Source: Tabrizicola fusiformis (GTDB taxonomy: Bacteria > Pseudomonadota > Alphaproteobacteria > Rhodobacterales > Rhodobacteraceae). From it: a stretch of 64,000 nt of DNA. A model generated the notes under the pieces. It had not been told where the DNA came from. It saw only the letters and a program-made list of their open reading frames with translations, and ran no database searches. Shown here piece after piece: positions 35,276 to 44,211 of this stretch (position 1 is its first letter; the number at the start of each line of letters is the position of its first letter). The stretch spans positions 1-64,000 of the forward strand of contig NZ_JABUHN010000001.1 in NCBI RefSeq assembly GCF_013328815.1, in the 5' to 3' direction. A program made the translations under genes and the position numbers.

Positions 35276-37996
35276 ATGAGTGACGACACCCCCCCCACCA
35301 CCTCGGCAGGCGGCCCGGTTCCGGGTCCGCAGAAGGTCTCCACCACGGTCACCGCGGGCACCCTGATCATGGGCACCTACGAGATCGAGAAGATCATCAA
35401 TTCCGGCGGCATGGGCGAAGTCTACCGCGGGCGGAACATCCACAACGGCGAGCCGGTGGCGATCAAGATCGTGCTGCCCAGCCTCGCGCATGATCCCAAG
35501 ATCGTGGCGCTGTTCCAGAAGGAATCGACGGTCCTGTCGCGGCTGAGCCACGAAGCCATCGTGCGCTATCACGTCTTCACCAATGACCCGACCATCGGGC
35601 GGCCCTGCATGGTGATGGAGTTCGTCTCGGGTCTGCCCTTGGCCGACCGGGTGGAGCAGGGGCCGATGCCGGTGGATCAGGTCAAGGTGATGCTGCGCCG
35701 CGTCGCTTCGGGTCTGGACAAGGCCCACCGGGCGGGCGTGGTTCACCGCGACCTATCGCCCGACAACGTGATTTTGGAAGAAGACTCGGTCGAACATGCC
35801 AAGCTGATCGACTTTGGCATTGCGAAAAGCAGTTCCTTCGGCTCGGGCACGCTGCTCGGCGGGCAGTTCGCGGGCAAGTTCAACTGGGTCTCGCCCGAGC
35901 AGTTGGGCGCCTATGGCGGGGTGGTCGATGGCCGGTCGGACATCTATTCACTCGCGCTGATCACGGCGGCGGCCAGCCGGGGCAAGGTCTTGCAGATGGG
36001 GGCGTCGATCGTCGATGCCGTAGGCAAGCGGGCCACGGTGCCCGCGCTGGACGGGGTGGACCCCGAGCTGGTGCCGCTTCTGACATGGATGTTGCAGCCC
36101 GATCCGGCGCTGCGGGTGGAAAGCATGGCCAAGGTCATTGCCGCGCTGGAGAACCCGGCGCTGATCCCGCAGGCCAAGGCACCCGAGCCGCCCGCGCCCG
36201 ACCCCAACCGCACGGTGATCGAGCCTTTGCCGGTGATGACGGCGGCGCCGGTTTCCCAGCCCCCGGTGCCGACAGCCCCGCCCCCGCAACAGACCGCCGC
36301 CCCCGTGGCGCAGGTGACCGGCTGGGATCGTCCGGCGCAGGCGACGGCCCCGCCCGATGGGGCGACGGTGATCGCGCCGCATCCGGCGGTGACAGCCGCG
36401 CCGCTTTACGCCCCGCCGGAAGAGCCCGAGGATGCCAGTCCCTTCGGGGCGCCCGCGGCACAGGCGCCGCGCCCGCCGCAGGCCGATCCTGCGCCGGTGG
36501 TGCCGGTCAAGAACGGAAAGGGCGGGCTGATCACGGTTCTGGTTTTGCTCGCCGTGCTGGGCGGGGCCGGAGGGGCCTGGGTCGCCGGGGTGTTCGATCC
36601 CAAGCCGCCGGGGCCGGAGGTGGTCGTCAAGACCGACCCCGCGCCGGAAGCGCCAAAAGAGCCGGCGGTTGACCCTGCCGCTGCCGAGGCAGAGGCCAAG
36701 GCGGCAGCCGAAGCACAGGCTGCGGCAGAGGCCAAAGCTGCCGCCGACGCGCAGGCCGCTGCCGATGCCAAGGCGGCTGCGGATGCGCAGGCTGCGGCGG
36801 ACGCCAAGGCCGATGCACAGGCTGCGGCAGATGCCGAAGCCAAGGCCAAAGCCGATGCCGAAGCGGAAGCCAAGGCCAAGGCAGAAGCCGAGGCTCTGGC
36901 CGCCGCTGCCGCCAATGCCGAAGCCGCTGCGAAGGCCGCCGTCGAGGGGGCCAAGGCCAAGGCCGAAGGTGCCGATGCGGCGCGCGGCATTGCCGAGAAT
37001 GCCCTGGCCGAGGCGCAAAAGGCCGCTGCCGATATTGCGACCGCCGCCGATGGCGCGGCGGCGCTGGCGCTGACCGATACTGCCGTCAGCGCCGCTGACC
37101 GCGCCGAGGCCGCGCAGGCGGCTGCCACGGGTGCGGTGCGTGACATCCGCGCGCTGGGCGAAACCGTCAAGGATCAGCCCGAGGCGGAAAAAGCCCTGGC
37201 CGAGGCTCTGGCCGCTGCCGAAGCCGATCAGGCCGCTGCCGATGCCGCCGCCACCCAAGCCGCCGAGGCTGCCGCGCTTGCCGGTCAGGCGGCCAAGGCA
37301 GTGACCGAAGCCGAAGCCGCCCGCGCCGCCGAGGAAAAGGCCAAGGCCGATGCCCTTGCCGCCGATCCGGTGGCGCGGCAGCAAGCTTTCGTCGATGGCT
37401 ATGCCTTGCCGGCCTGTGTTGCGGTCAACGTGCTTGAGGCGCGGGCCGAAGGCTTCCGCTTGCAGGGCTTTGCCGCCGATACCGCGCCTTTGGAAAAGCT
37501 TTCGGCGGATTGGGCTGCGGCAACCGGGCTGACGCCGGATGTCACGGTGGCCCTTGTCAACGAAGAGCAATGCGCCGCGCTGGAGTTCGTGGTGGCGAAC
37601 AAGGCGATGGCGACCGTCTCTGTCACGCTGGACGCGCCCTCGGGCGTGGTGAAAAGCGGCACCTCGGCCGAGGGCACCATCACCGGCATCAATGGCCGTC
37701 CCTTTACCCTGTTTCTGGTCAACGGCGCGGGTGGCGCGACCAATGTCAACAAATGGGTGACCCCGGGCGAGGATGGAACCATGCGGTTCAAGTTCGCGCC
37801 CAAGCTGAAAGAGGGCGCCCCGCCCTCGCCGCAGCTTTTGCTGCTGGTGATCGGGGATGAGGCGCTGGCGCAGGCGCTGGAGGGGATCAAGCGCAATGTG
37901 ATCGTCAAACAACTTGCTGAATTCGTGGGAGAACGTCTGGAGGCATCCGAAACCGACCCGGCCCTTGGTCTGGGCTTCTTCCGGCTGGAGAACTAG
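35276..37996 (+). CDS. ppkA: T6SS serine/threonine kinase PpkA with TolA-like stalk
   Basis: A 906-residue membrane kinase. The kinase domain covers about 34-295: glycine loop NSGGMGEVYRG, Lys64 in VAIK, catalytic Asp159 in HRDLSPDN and Asp179 in LIDFG. The usual lysine of HRDLKP is serine, as seen in some bacterial kinases. A Pro-rich linker (300-410) precedes one membrane helix (LITVLVLLAVLGGAGGAWVA). The periplasmic part starts with about 230 residues of Ala/Lys/Glu/Asp repeats resembling the helical stalk of TolA, then a globular C-terminal domain of about 200 residues that may sense envelope signals. The expected target is TssL, read by the FHA protein. Confidence 0.92.
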   Translation: MSDDTPPTTSAGGPVPGPQKVSTTVTAGTLIMGTYEIEKIINSGGMGEVYRGRNIHNGEPVAIKIVLPSLAHDPKIVALFQKESTVLSRLSHEAIVRYHVFTNDPTIGRPCMVMEFVSGLPLADRVEQGPMPVDQVKVMLRRVASGLDKAHRAGVVHRDLSPDNVILEEDSVEHAKLIDFGIAKSSSFGSGTLLGGQFAGKFNWVSPEQLGAYGGVVDGRSDIYSLALITAAASRGKVLQMGASIVDAVGKRATVPALDGVDPELVPLLTWMLQPDPALRVESMAKVIAALENPALIPQAKAPEPPAPDPNRTVIEPLPVMTAAPVSQPPVPTAPPPQQTAAPVAQVTGWDRPAQATAPPDGATVIAPHPAVTAAPLYAPPEEPEDASPFGAPAAQAPRPPQADPAPVVPVKNGKGGLITVLVLLAVLGGAGGAWVAGVFDPKPPGPEVVVKTDPAPEAPKEPAVDPAAAEAEAKAAAEAQAAAEAKAAADAQAAADAKAAADAQAAADAKADAQAAADAEAKAKADAEAEAKAKAEAEALAAAAANAEAAAKAAVEGAKAKAEGADAARGIAENALAEAQKAAADIATAADGAAALALTDTAVSAADRAEAAQAAATGAVRDIRALGETVKDQPEAEKALAEALAAAEADQAAADAAATQAAEAAALAGQAAKAVTEAEAARAAEEKAKADALAADPVARQQAFVDGYALPACVAVNVLEARAEGFRLQGFAADTAPLEKLSADWAAATGLTPDVTVALVNEEQCAALEFVVANKAMATVSVTLDAPSGVVKSGTSAEGTITGINGRPFTLFLVNGAGGATNVNKWVTPGEDGTMRFKFAPKLKEGAPPSPQLLLLVIGDEALAQALEGIKRNVIVKQLAEFVGERLEASETDPALGLGFFRLEN

Positions 37997-38074
37997 GCGA
38001 TGGGTCGCGCAGGGTCAGAATTCCGACCTGTCGCGCGGCTTGTCCGGGGCATCGCTTTGTTGCATGGGCAACGG

Positions 38075-38094
38075 CGCACATGTAACCTTGTGCG
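38075..38094. promoter_or_regulatory. Inverted repeat upstream of vgrG
   Basis: CGCACA (38075-38080) and TGTGCG (38089-38094) are perfect inverted repeats with an 8-base spacer, in the 164-base gap between ppkA and vgrG. This spacing fits a dimeric regulator. The gap has no gene and likely includes a promoter for vgrG. Confidence 0.3.
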
Positions 38095-38160
38095 TATTAT
38101 GGGCGGCTGGTCCGTCCCCTTGATGCCTTTTGACCCAGTTTGCTCGAAAGCGGTAAACGC

Positions 38161-40008
38161 ATGTCTTCGATGAATTCCCAGAGTGGGCGCATCTCGCAAC
38201 TGAGGACCCCCCTCGGCAATGACATTCTGACGCTGCTGGATTTTTCGGGCGTTGAATATGTCAACGACCTTAACCAGTTCCGTGTCCGGGCCCATTCGTT
38301 CGAGCCCGTGCAGATTGACGATCTGCTGGGCAAGCAGATGCAGGTCGATGTCGATCTTGGCGGGGTAACGCGCCACTTCCACCAGATCGTCTATTCGGCC
38401 CGTTATGCCGGGCACGAGCAGAATGGCCACGTCTATGAGTTCGAGCTGCGCCCTTGGTTTGCCATGCTGGAGCGCCGCATCAACTCGCGCACGTTCCACC
38501 AGATGACCGTGATCCAGATTTTTGAGCATTTCTATGGCGAGTATTCGGGCCTGCCGGGCGCGGGCTATCTGGAGCTGACGGGTGAATCCTATCCAGTGAT
38601 GGAATACACCATCCAGTTCAATGAAAGTGACCTGACCTTCGTCCGGCGCCTGCTGGAGGAATTCGGGATCAACTTTCATGTGAAAATGGATGATGGCGGT
38701 CATTTTGTCGTGCTGACCAAGAGTGCGGACAGTTTCGACATGTGTGCCGGCGGCGATGTGAAGTTCAACCCGACCGACCGGGCCAGCATCTCGCACCGAC
38801 AGACCTTCGAGGTGATGGCCGATCAGCGGCAGGTGACCTCGGGCGGGTTGCGGATGATGGATTACAACTTCACCACGCCCAGCGCCAATATGGAGGTCAG
38901 CACCTCGCACAGCCGCAGCTATCAGGGTGCGGCCTATGAGGTTTACGAATATCCCGGCGGCTATCCCGATACCGGAGCGGGCCGCACCCTTGCCCAGCGG
39001 CGCGTCGATGCGCTGCGGACCAATGACCGGGTTGTGCGGACCTCGGGCTTTGCCCCCGGCCTGGGCGCCGGGCTGCGCTGCAATGTCGTCGGGGCCGCCG
39101 AGGGCGATCTGAATGGCACATACGCGGTGTTGCAAGCCAGCCATCACTACACCTCGAACAGCTATCGCAGCGGTGGCGGCCGGGCCGGGCGCGGCTATTC
39201 CGGCGATTACATCCTGACCAAGGCCGATCATCCGGTGGCGCCGTCGCGCGTCACTTCGCGGCCGCGGATGTATGGGCCGCAGGTGGCGGTGGTTTCGACC
39301 GGGGCCGAGAATGTGGTCGATGAATATGGCCGGGTGCGGGTGACCTTCCCCTGGGATCTGGATGCGACGGAATCGGTGCCCTGCCGGGTGGCGCAGATGT
39401 GGGCGGGCAACACCTGGGGCACGGTCTTTATCCCGCGCGCAGGGATGGAGGTCATTGTCCAGTTCATCAACGGCGACGTGGATCACCCGATGATCACCGG
39501 CTGCGTCTACAATGCCCAGAACATGCCGCCATGGTCGCTGCCGGGCAAGAAGGCGGTCAGTGGCATCAAGACCACGTCGATGGGCGGCTCGGGTTACAAC
39601 GAATTGTCGTTTGACGACACCTCGGGCAGCGAGAAGTTTACCCTGCATTCGCAGAAGGACTTCTCTTCGACGGTGCTGAACAACGCGGTGACCGACATCA
39701 AGGTGGACAACACCAAGAAGGTGGGCGGCAACCAGACCACCAACATCTCTGGCAACAGCACGGTGACGGTGACCAAGACCTCGAAACTGGCCTCGTCCAC
39801 CGCCGATGTGAAGATCGAGGCGGCGACCAAGATCGAACTGGTTTGCGGCACCTCGAAAATCACCATGACACCGGAGAAGATCACCATTACTTCGACCAGT
39901 GTCGAAGTCTCGGCCACCGCCCTGCTCAAGACCGCCGCGCTGAAGGCGGATCATGGGGCGACGGTCGATTTCGCCATCCAGTCTGCCATCGTCCGCATCA
40001 ATTCGTGA
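38161..40008 (+). CDS. vgrG: T6SS spike protein VgrG (TssI)
   Basis: A 615-residue trimeric spike that punctures target membranes. The gp27-like part (about 10-380) carries typical strings such as SRSYQGAAYEVYEYPG and WFAMLERRINSRTFH. The gp44/gp5 part has GRVRVTFPWD, VAQMWAGNTWGTVFIPR and EVIVQFINGDVDHPMITG. The C-terminal beta-helix needle (NNAVTDIKVDNTKK onward) ends at RINS. There is no extra effector domain. ATG 38161 was chosen over a TTG at 38140 since no good ribosome site supports the latter. No PAAR gene follows; the next gene starts 2 bases later. Confidence 0.93.
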   Translation: MSSMNSQSGRISQLRTPLGNDILTLLDFSGVEYVNDLNQFRVRAHSFEPVQIDDLLGKQMQVDVDLGGVTRHFHQIVYSARYAGHEQNGHVYEFELRPWFAMLERRINSRTFHQMTVIQIFEHFYGEYSGLPGAGYLELTGESYPVMEYTIQFNESDLTFVRRLLEEFGINFHVKMDDGGHFVVLTKSADSFDMCAGGDVKFNPTDRASISHRQTFEVMADQRQVTSGGLRMMDYNFTTPSANMEVSTSHSRSYQGAAYEVYEYPGGYPDTGAGRTLAQRRVDALRTNDRVVRTSGFAPGLGAGLRCNVVGAAEGDLNGTYAVLQASHHYTSNSYRSGGGRAGRGYSGDYILTKADHPVAPSRVTSRPRMYGPQVAVVSTGAENVVDEYGRVRVTFPWDLDATESVPCRVAQMWAGNTWGTVFIPRAGMEVIVQFINGDVDHPMITGCVYNAQNMPPWSLPGKKAVSGIKTTSMGGSGYNELSFDDTSGSEKFTLHSQKDFSSTVLNNAVTDIKVDNTKKVGGNQTTNISGNSTVTVTKTSKLASSTADVKIEAATKIELVCGTSKITMTPEKITITSTSVEVSATALLKTAALKADHGATVDFAIQSAIVRINS

Positions 40009-40010
40009 TC

Positions 40011-40607
40011 ATGACCACAAGGACCGACACCCACGCACCCAAGACGACAGAGCCCGCGCCGGGCCTGCGGGTGCAGGTGGCCCGGGACTTGTTCGACAGC
40101 GTGCCTGCCATTGCCAATCTGGTGCTGGCGCGGCCGCAGCCCTCGCAGCATTGCATGGATTTCCTGCGGCAGTTGTTGCAGGGCAGCACCCCGGAAGAGG
40201 CGCTGACCTTCATGGCCTTTGCGCTGATGGCGCGCCATGCGGTCTGGTGGGGGCATGAATGCCTCAAAGCCACGCCCGAGCTTCTGACCGATCAGGACCG
40301 TGAGATGATGGCGCTGATCGCGGCATGGGTGGCCGAACAGGATGATGACAGCCGTTATGCCGCGCTAGAGGCCGGCCTGCGCGCGGCGGTTCATGGTCCG
40401 GGTGTCTGGCTGGCGCTGGGCACCGGCTGGTCCGGGGGCTCGATCTCGGGGCGGGGGTTGCCGCCGGTGCCGCCGCCGGTGGGTGCCACGGGACAGGCGC
40501 TGAATGCGGGGATCAATTCGGCGCTGGCGCGGGTTCCGCTGGATCTGCGGCGCCGGATGATCGACCATTATGTCGGTATGGCGGAAGTGCTGGCAAAAAG
40601 CCCGTGA
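40011..40607 (+). CDS. T6SS-associated protein of unknown function (DUF6931-like)
   Basis: A 198-residue protein, mainly alpha-helical in appearance, without signal peptide or membrane helix. Its features are a tryptophan pair in ARHAVWWGHECL, and WLALGTGWSGGSISGRGLPP (near 130-150) followed by a proline-rich segment PPVPPPVGATG. The pattern recalls small T6SS-linked proteins classed as DUF6931; this match is from memory and uncertain. It starts 2 bases after vgrG and lies 100 bases before the FHA gene. The position suggests an adaptor or chaperone for VgrG or its cargo. No catalytic motif is seen. Confidence 0.7.
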   Translation: MTTRTDTHAPKTTEPAPGLRVQVARDLFDSVPAIANLVLARPQPSQHCMDFLRQLLQGSTPEEALTFMAFALMARHAVWWGHECLKATPELLTDQDREMMALIAAWVAEQDDDSRYAALEAGLRAAVHGPGVWLALGTGWSGGSISGRGLPPVPPPVGATGQALNAGINSALARVPLDLRRRMIDHYVGMAEVLAKSP

Positions 40608-40707
40608 ACAGGGGCACTTGCCTCTTGAACAGAATCGCCGTGCCGTGTGGTGTCTTGCTTCGCCCTCTGCCATTGTGGCACAAGAGGGACGAGCGGACCC
40701 GGGCAGT

Positions 40708-42012
40708 ATGAAGATCACCTGCAAGATCGAGAACTATGACAGCCTGCCAGACGGCGGGCCTTTGGAGTTTTCGGCCAATGGCCGCGGGTTCGAGGCCGGG
40801 CGCGGCAGCGAGATGGACTGGACCCTGCCCGATCCGAACCGCCGCATCTCTTCGCGGCATTTCGAGGTGGCTTTCCGCGACCGGCAATTCTGGCTCAACG
40901 ATCTGTCGGCCAATGGCACCTATGTCTATGGCCAGACGCTGCGGGTTTCGTCGCCGCATCTGCTGGCGCATAACGACCGGCTTCAGGTTGGTCATTACAT
41001 CATCCGGGTGCTGATCAGCGAACCGGCGCAGGCGGCGGCACCGGGGCCGGCCTTCGGTGCGGCGGCGGTATCGCCCTTTGGCGCGCAGCCCGGTTTCGCG
41101 CCGCAGCCTTTCAGCACGCCGACCGCCCCGCCGCAGGCGGCCGCGGACCCGTGGAGCATGGTGCCCAACCCTGCGCCGATGCCCACGGCGATGCCGGCGC
41201 CGAACCGGGCGCCGACGCCGCTTGCCGGGCAATATGGCGACAGTTTCATCGAGGCGCCGCGCCCGGCGCCAACGCCCGCTGCGCCGCCGCCTGTCGCCCC
41301 GGTGCCGCCGGGCCTTGGCGGTGCCGCCGCCGCACCGATGATGCCCGCCCCCGAACCCTTTGCCCCCCGGCCGCAGCCGGTGGCCACGCCGTTGCCGCCT
41401 GCTGCCCCCGTCGCGGCGGCCCCTGTGGCCAGCGGCGATGCCGCGGCCCTTCTGGATGCGATCTGCCGCGGTGCGGGCCTGCCCGAGGGCAGCCTGGGCG
41501 CCGTCGATCCGCTGAAACTGGGTGAAGAGATCGGCAAATGCCTGCGGATTGCCACCGAAGAGCTGATGGCCCTTCTGGGCGCCCGCGCAGCCGCCAAGCA
41601 ATTCGTCAAATCCGCCAGCCGCACCATGATCGGCGGGGTGAACAACAGCCCGCTGAAGTTCAAGCCCAATGCCGCCGAGGCGATGCAGACCATGTTCGCG
41701 CAACGCTCGGACAGCTATCTGACCTCGACCGCCAGCTTTCAGCAGGGGTTTGACGACATCAAGCGGCACCAGACGGCGGTCTATGCCGCGATGCAACCGG
41801 CGCTGGCGCGGCTTCTGGAAGACCTCAGCCCCGAGTCGATCGAAGAGCGGGCTTCGGGCGGGCTGATGTCGTCGAAAAAGGCCAATGCCTGGGAGATTTT
41901 CGTCGAGCGTTGGGACGCCAAGACCCACCCCTATGAAAACGGGATGCTGGACGTGTTCCTGGCCTATTTCGCGGATGCCTATGACGTGGCTGTCAAGAAG
42001 ACGGGCGGGTAA
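40708..42012 (+). CDS. tagH: T6SS FHA-domain protein (TagH/Fha)
   Basis: A 434-residue protein with an N-terminal forkhead-associated domain that reads phosphothreonine: GR at 31-32, ISSRH at 47-51 and DLSANGTYVYG at 65-75 are the conserved binding residues. Residues 110-250 are a Pro/Ala-rich linker. The C-terminal TagH domain (about 250-434) contains FVKSASRTMIGGVNNSPLKF and KKANAWEIFVERW. It is the reader of the PpkA/PppA switch, with phosphorylated TssL as the expected ligand. ATG 40708 starts the FHA fold directly; an upstream in-frame extension lacks similarity. Confidence 0.92.
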   Translation: MKITCKIENYDSLPDGGPLEFSANGRGFEAGRGSEMDWTLPDPNRRISSRHFEVAFRDRQFWLNDLSANGTYVYGQTLRVSSPHLLAHNDRLQVGHYIIRVLISEPAQAAAPGPAFGAAAVSPFGAQPGFAPQPFSTPTAPPQAAADPWSMVPNPAPMPTAMPAPNRAPTPLAGQYGDSFIEAPRPAPTPAAPPPVAPVPPGLGGAAAAPMMPAPEPFAPRPQPVATPLPPAAPVAAAPVASGDAAALLDAICRGAGLPEGSLGAVDPLKLGEEIGKCLRIATEELMALLGARAAAKQFVKSASRTMIGGVNNSPLKFKPNAAEAMQTMFAQRSDSYLTSTASFQQGFDDIKRHQTAVYAAMQPALARLLEDLSPESIEERASGGLMSSKKANAWEIFVERWDAKTHPYENGMLDVFLAYFADAYDVAVKKTGG

Positions 42013-42015
42013 GGT

Positions 42016-42027
42016 AAGGATATCCTT
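42016..42027. promoter_or_regulatory. Palindrome in the tagH-tssA gap
   Basis: AAGGATATCCTT is a perfect 12-base palindrome 4 bases after the tagH stop. The 198-base gap 42013-42210 has no convincing gene, although a 31-codon ATG frame near 42106 exists. The gap may hold a promoter for tssA. Confidence 0.2.
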
Positions 42028-42210
42028 CTGGGCCTTGGGCGCAGATTGACCGGGCGGAAAGCGGCGGCTAGGCTCACTGACAAGTTATTCCTTCGAGGTG
42101 TTCCAATGGCCTGCCCGCTGCCTCTGCCCCTATGGGTGGTCGCATCCGCGAAACCCCGAGCTGCCCGGCCCATGCGCCGCAGCTTCGGGGGGGCGTGAGA
42201 GGGTATCGCC

Positions 42211-43539
42211 ATGAAACTCGACGATCTTCTGAAACCTGTTTCGCCAGACGCCCCCTGTGGCGAAGACCTGCTCGCGGTGGATGAGCCGGAGTTCGTGGAC
42301 TATTACTTCAACGTCGATGACCGCTTCCCCTCCAGCTATTTCAAGCTGGCGACGGGCACGCTGTTCGATCCGAAATCGGTCGATCACCGGGGCGAGACAG
42401 CGCAGATCGACGCGCTTCTGAAGCAGACCCGCGACCTACGGCTGGTCGGGATCGAGGCAAAGTTCCAGATCCTTGCCGGTCGGTTCAAGGGCTGGGCCGA
42501 GGCGGTGCAGGGCATGATCGCGCTGGTGCGGACATGGCCCGACGACATTCACCCCCGTGACCCGGTGGAACGGCAGAATGCGCTGGAAGAGCTGAACGCG
42601 CAGCCCACCGTTCTGGCGCCGCTGGACTATGCCGCGCTGATCACCGACCGCCGTTCGGGTGACATCATCTTCCGGCCCTATGGCACCGGCAGCGGCAAGA
42701 TCACCCTGCGCGAGGGCGAAGAGCCGGGCGATGCCGGTCTGGCAACCACGGCGCTGGGTTCGTCTGAGAATATCGCGGCGGTGGATGCGCTTTATGCGCA
42801 ACTGATCGCGCTACGCGACGGGCTGAAAGAGGTCACCACGATCTGCCAGCGCGCGGCACAACCCTGCACGCCGCGCTTTGACAAGCTCTTGGACAAGCTG
42901 GGTGATTTCATCCTGCTGGTCGAAACCGCGCGTCCCGATCTTGCCGGCGTCCCGGCCGAGGAAACCGCCGAAGACGGCGCGTTCGCCGAAGGCGTCGAGG
43001 GGGGGGAGGTGCCGGCCAGCGGCGGTGCTGCGGGCCAGACCATCACCATGACGGCCGTTGTCGGCGATATCGCCGACCACCGTGCCGCCTACCGCGCGCT
43101 CAAGGCGCTGGAATCCTATTTCGTCTCGACCGAGCCGTCGTCGCTGGCGCTGATCCTTGTCACCCAGTCGCGCATCCTGATCGGCCGTCCGCTGTCGGAG
43201 GCGATTGACGCGCTGCTGGAGCAAAACGCCAATTACGCCGTGCTGAATTTCGGCACCGAACAGGGGTTCTCGCTGTCGATGTATCGGATGCGCGAACTGG
43301 CGACTCAGGCCGGCATCCCGGGCGCCGAGGCGCTGGACGAATGGCAGGAAGGCGACGCCGAACCGCCGGTCATCGTTTCGCGCGAACATGCCGGGATCGT
43401 GCTGAAACAGATTGAAGATTTCTTCCGCCAGCGTGAACCTGCAAGCCCGATTCCGATCCTTTTGTTCAAGGCCCGGAATTTCCTGACCAAAGATTTTCAT
43501 TCTCTGGTGCGCGAGTTGCTTCCGCCCAGCCCCACCTGA
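42211..43539 (+). CDS. tssA: T6SS protein TssA (ImpA)
   Basis: A 442-residue TssA that caps and guides sheath-tube assembly. The N-terminal ImpA domain is clear: LLKPVSPDAPCGEDL at the start, then TRDLRLVGIEAKFQILAGRFKG (as TRDLRLVGIEAKF and LAGRFKGWAEAVQG). The C-terminal part has SREHAGIVLKQIEDFFRQREPASPIP in pieces (EDFFRQREPASPIP) and ends RELLPPSPT, typical of short TssA proteins. The gene begins a second T6SS block, followed after 87 bases by tssB. Confidence 0.93.
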   Translation: MKLDDLLKPVSPDAPCGEDLLAVDEPEFVDYYFNVDDRFPSSYFKLATGTLFDPKSVDHRGETAQIDALLKQTRDLRLVGIEAKFQILAGRFKGWAEAVQGMIALVRTWPDDIHPRDPVERQNALEELNAQPTVLAPLDYAALITDRRSGDIIFRPYGTGSGKITLREGEEPGDAGLATTALGSSENIAAVDALYAQLIALRDGLKEVTTICQRAAQPCTPRFDKLLDKLGDFILLVETARPDLAGVPAEETAEDGAFAEGVEGGEVPASGGAAGQTITMTAVVGDIADHRAAYRALKALESYFVSTEPSSLALILVTQSRILIGRPLSEAIDALLEQNANYAVLNFGTEQGFSLSMYRMRELATQAGIPGAEALDEWQEGDAEPPVIVSREHAGIVLKQIEDFFRQREPASPIPILLFKARNFLTKDFHSLVRELLPPSPT

Positions 43540-43571
43540 TCCGGCCCCCGGGCCACCCCTGTTCAATCCTG

Positions 43572-43600
43572 TTGACTCGTTTGCCCCGTTGCGGCTTCCA
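43572..43600 (+). promoter_or_regulatory. Possible promoter before tssB
   Basis: TTGACT (43572-43577) lies 17 bases before CTTCCA (43595-43600) in the 87-base gap ahead of tssB. The -10 is weak. An AGAAGGGAG ribosome site follows at 43612-43620. Confidence 0.3.
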
Positions 43601-43626
43601 TCAAGAAAAATAGAAGGGAGAATTTC

Positions 43627-44151
43627 ATGGCAACTTCGGATTCCGCAACGGGTTTCATCAAGCGCAATCGCCCGCCGCGTGTGCAGATTTCTTACGCCGA
43701 CCCCATCGAGGCGAACAAGCAGGTCGAACTGCCCTTCGTCATGGGGGTCATGTCCGACCTTTCGGGCAATGCCTCGAAGGTGGAAAAGCTTCCGGTGGCC
43801 GAGCGTGAGTTCACGCAGGTCAGCCAGGACAATCTGGATGACTATATGGCCAGCATCCAGCCGGGTCTCGCGCTGAACGTGAACAACACGCTGGACCCGG
43901 AAGCGGGGGGCAAGCTTTCGGTCAGCCTGAATTTCTCGAAGATGGCCGACCTCAGCCCCGGTGAGATTGCCCGTCAGGTGCCCGCGCTGGCCACGCTTCT
44001 GGAAGCGCGCCAGCAACTGGCGAACCTGCAACGCTTCATGAACGGCAAATCGGCGGCGCAGGACCAGTTGAAGCAGTTGTTGCAAGACCCGGCGCTGATG
44101 GCCGCGCTTTCCGAGCGCAAGGCAGGGGCCAAGGACGGCGAAACCGAATGA
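43627..44151 (+). CDS. tssB: T6SS contractile sheath small subunit TssB
   Basis: A 174-residue VipA/TssB protein, half of the contractile sheath. Family strings are SYADPIEANKQVELPFVMGVMSDLSG (in parts: IEANKQVELPFVMGVM), FTQVSQDNLDDYMASIQP and LNFSKMADLSPGEIARQVP. Length is standard. Good ribosome site 7 bases before the ATG. It forms a stable complex with TssC, whose gene starts 60 bases downstream beyond a 6-bp GC hairpin. Confidence 0.96.
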   Translation: MATSDSATGFIKRNRPPRVQISYADPIEANKQVELPFVMGVMSDLSGNASKVEKLPVAEREFTQVSQDNLDDYMASIQPGLALNVNNTLDPEAGGKLSVSLNFSKMADLSPGEIARQVPALATLLEARQQLANLQRFMNGKSAAQDQLKQLLQDPALMAALSERKAGAKDGETE

Positions 44152-44159
44152 TCAGGCGC

Positions 44160-44177
44160 CCGGCCCACAGGGGCCGG
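44160..44177 (+). terminator. GC hairpin between tssB and tssC
   Basis: CCGGCC (44160-44165) pairs with GGCCGG (44172-44177) over a 6-base loop. No T-run follows, so it is more likely an RNA-stability or attenuation element than a full terminator. Confidence 0.35.
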
Positions 44178-44211
44178 AGGGGAAGCCAACACTCACATCT
44201 GGATAAAGAAT

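Noticed and set aside
36406-37170. Minus-strand frame rich in Ala and Ser opposite the PpkA stalk
   Set aside because: Mirror of the Ala/Lys/Glu repeats of PpkA; no start signals or family resemblance.
35948-37912. 654-codon Gly/Leu/Arg-rich minus-strand frame opposite ppkA
   Set aside because: Repetitive composition derived from the kinase stalk; the sense strand has a coherent kinase, membrane helix and periplasmic domain.
38161-40008. Effector domain at the VgrG C-terminus
   Set aside because: After the needle repeats the protein ends without extra domain, so it is not an evolved VgrG.
42106-42201. Short ATG frame in the tagH-tssA gap
   Set aside because: About 31 codons, no ribosome site, Pro/Arg-rich translation; ends just before tssA. 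Too weak to call a gene.
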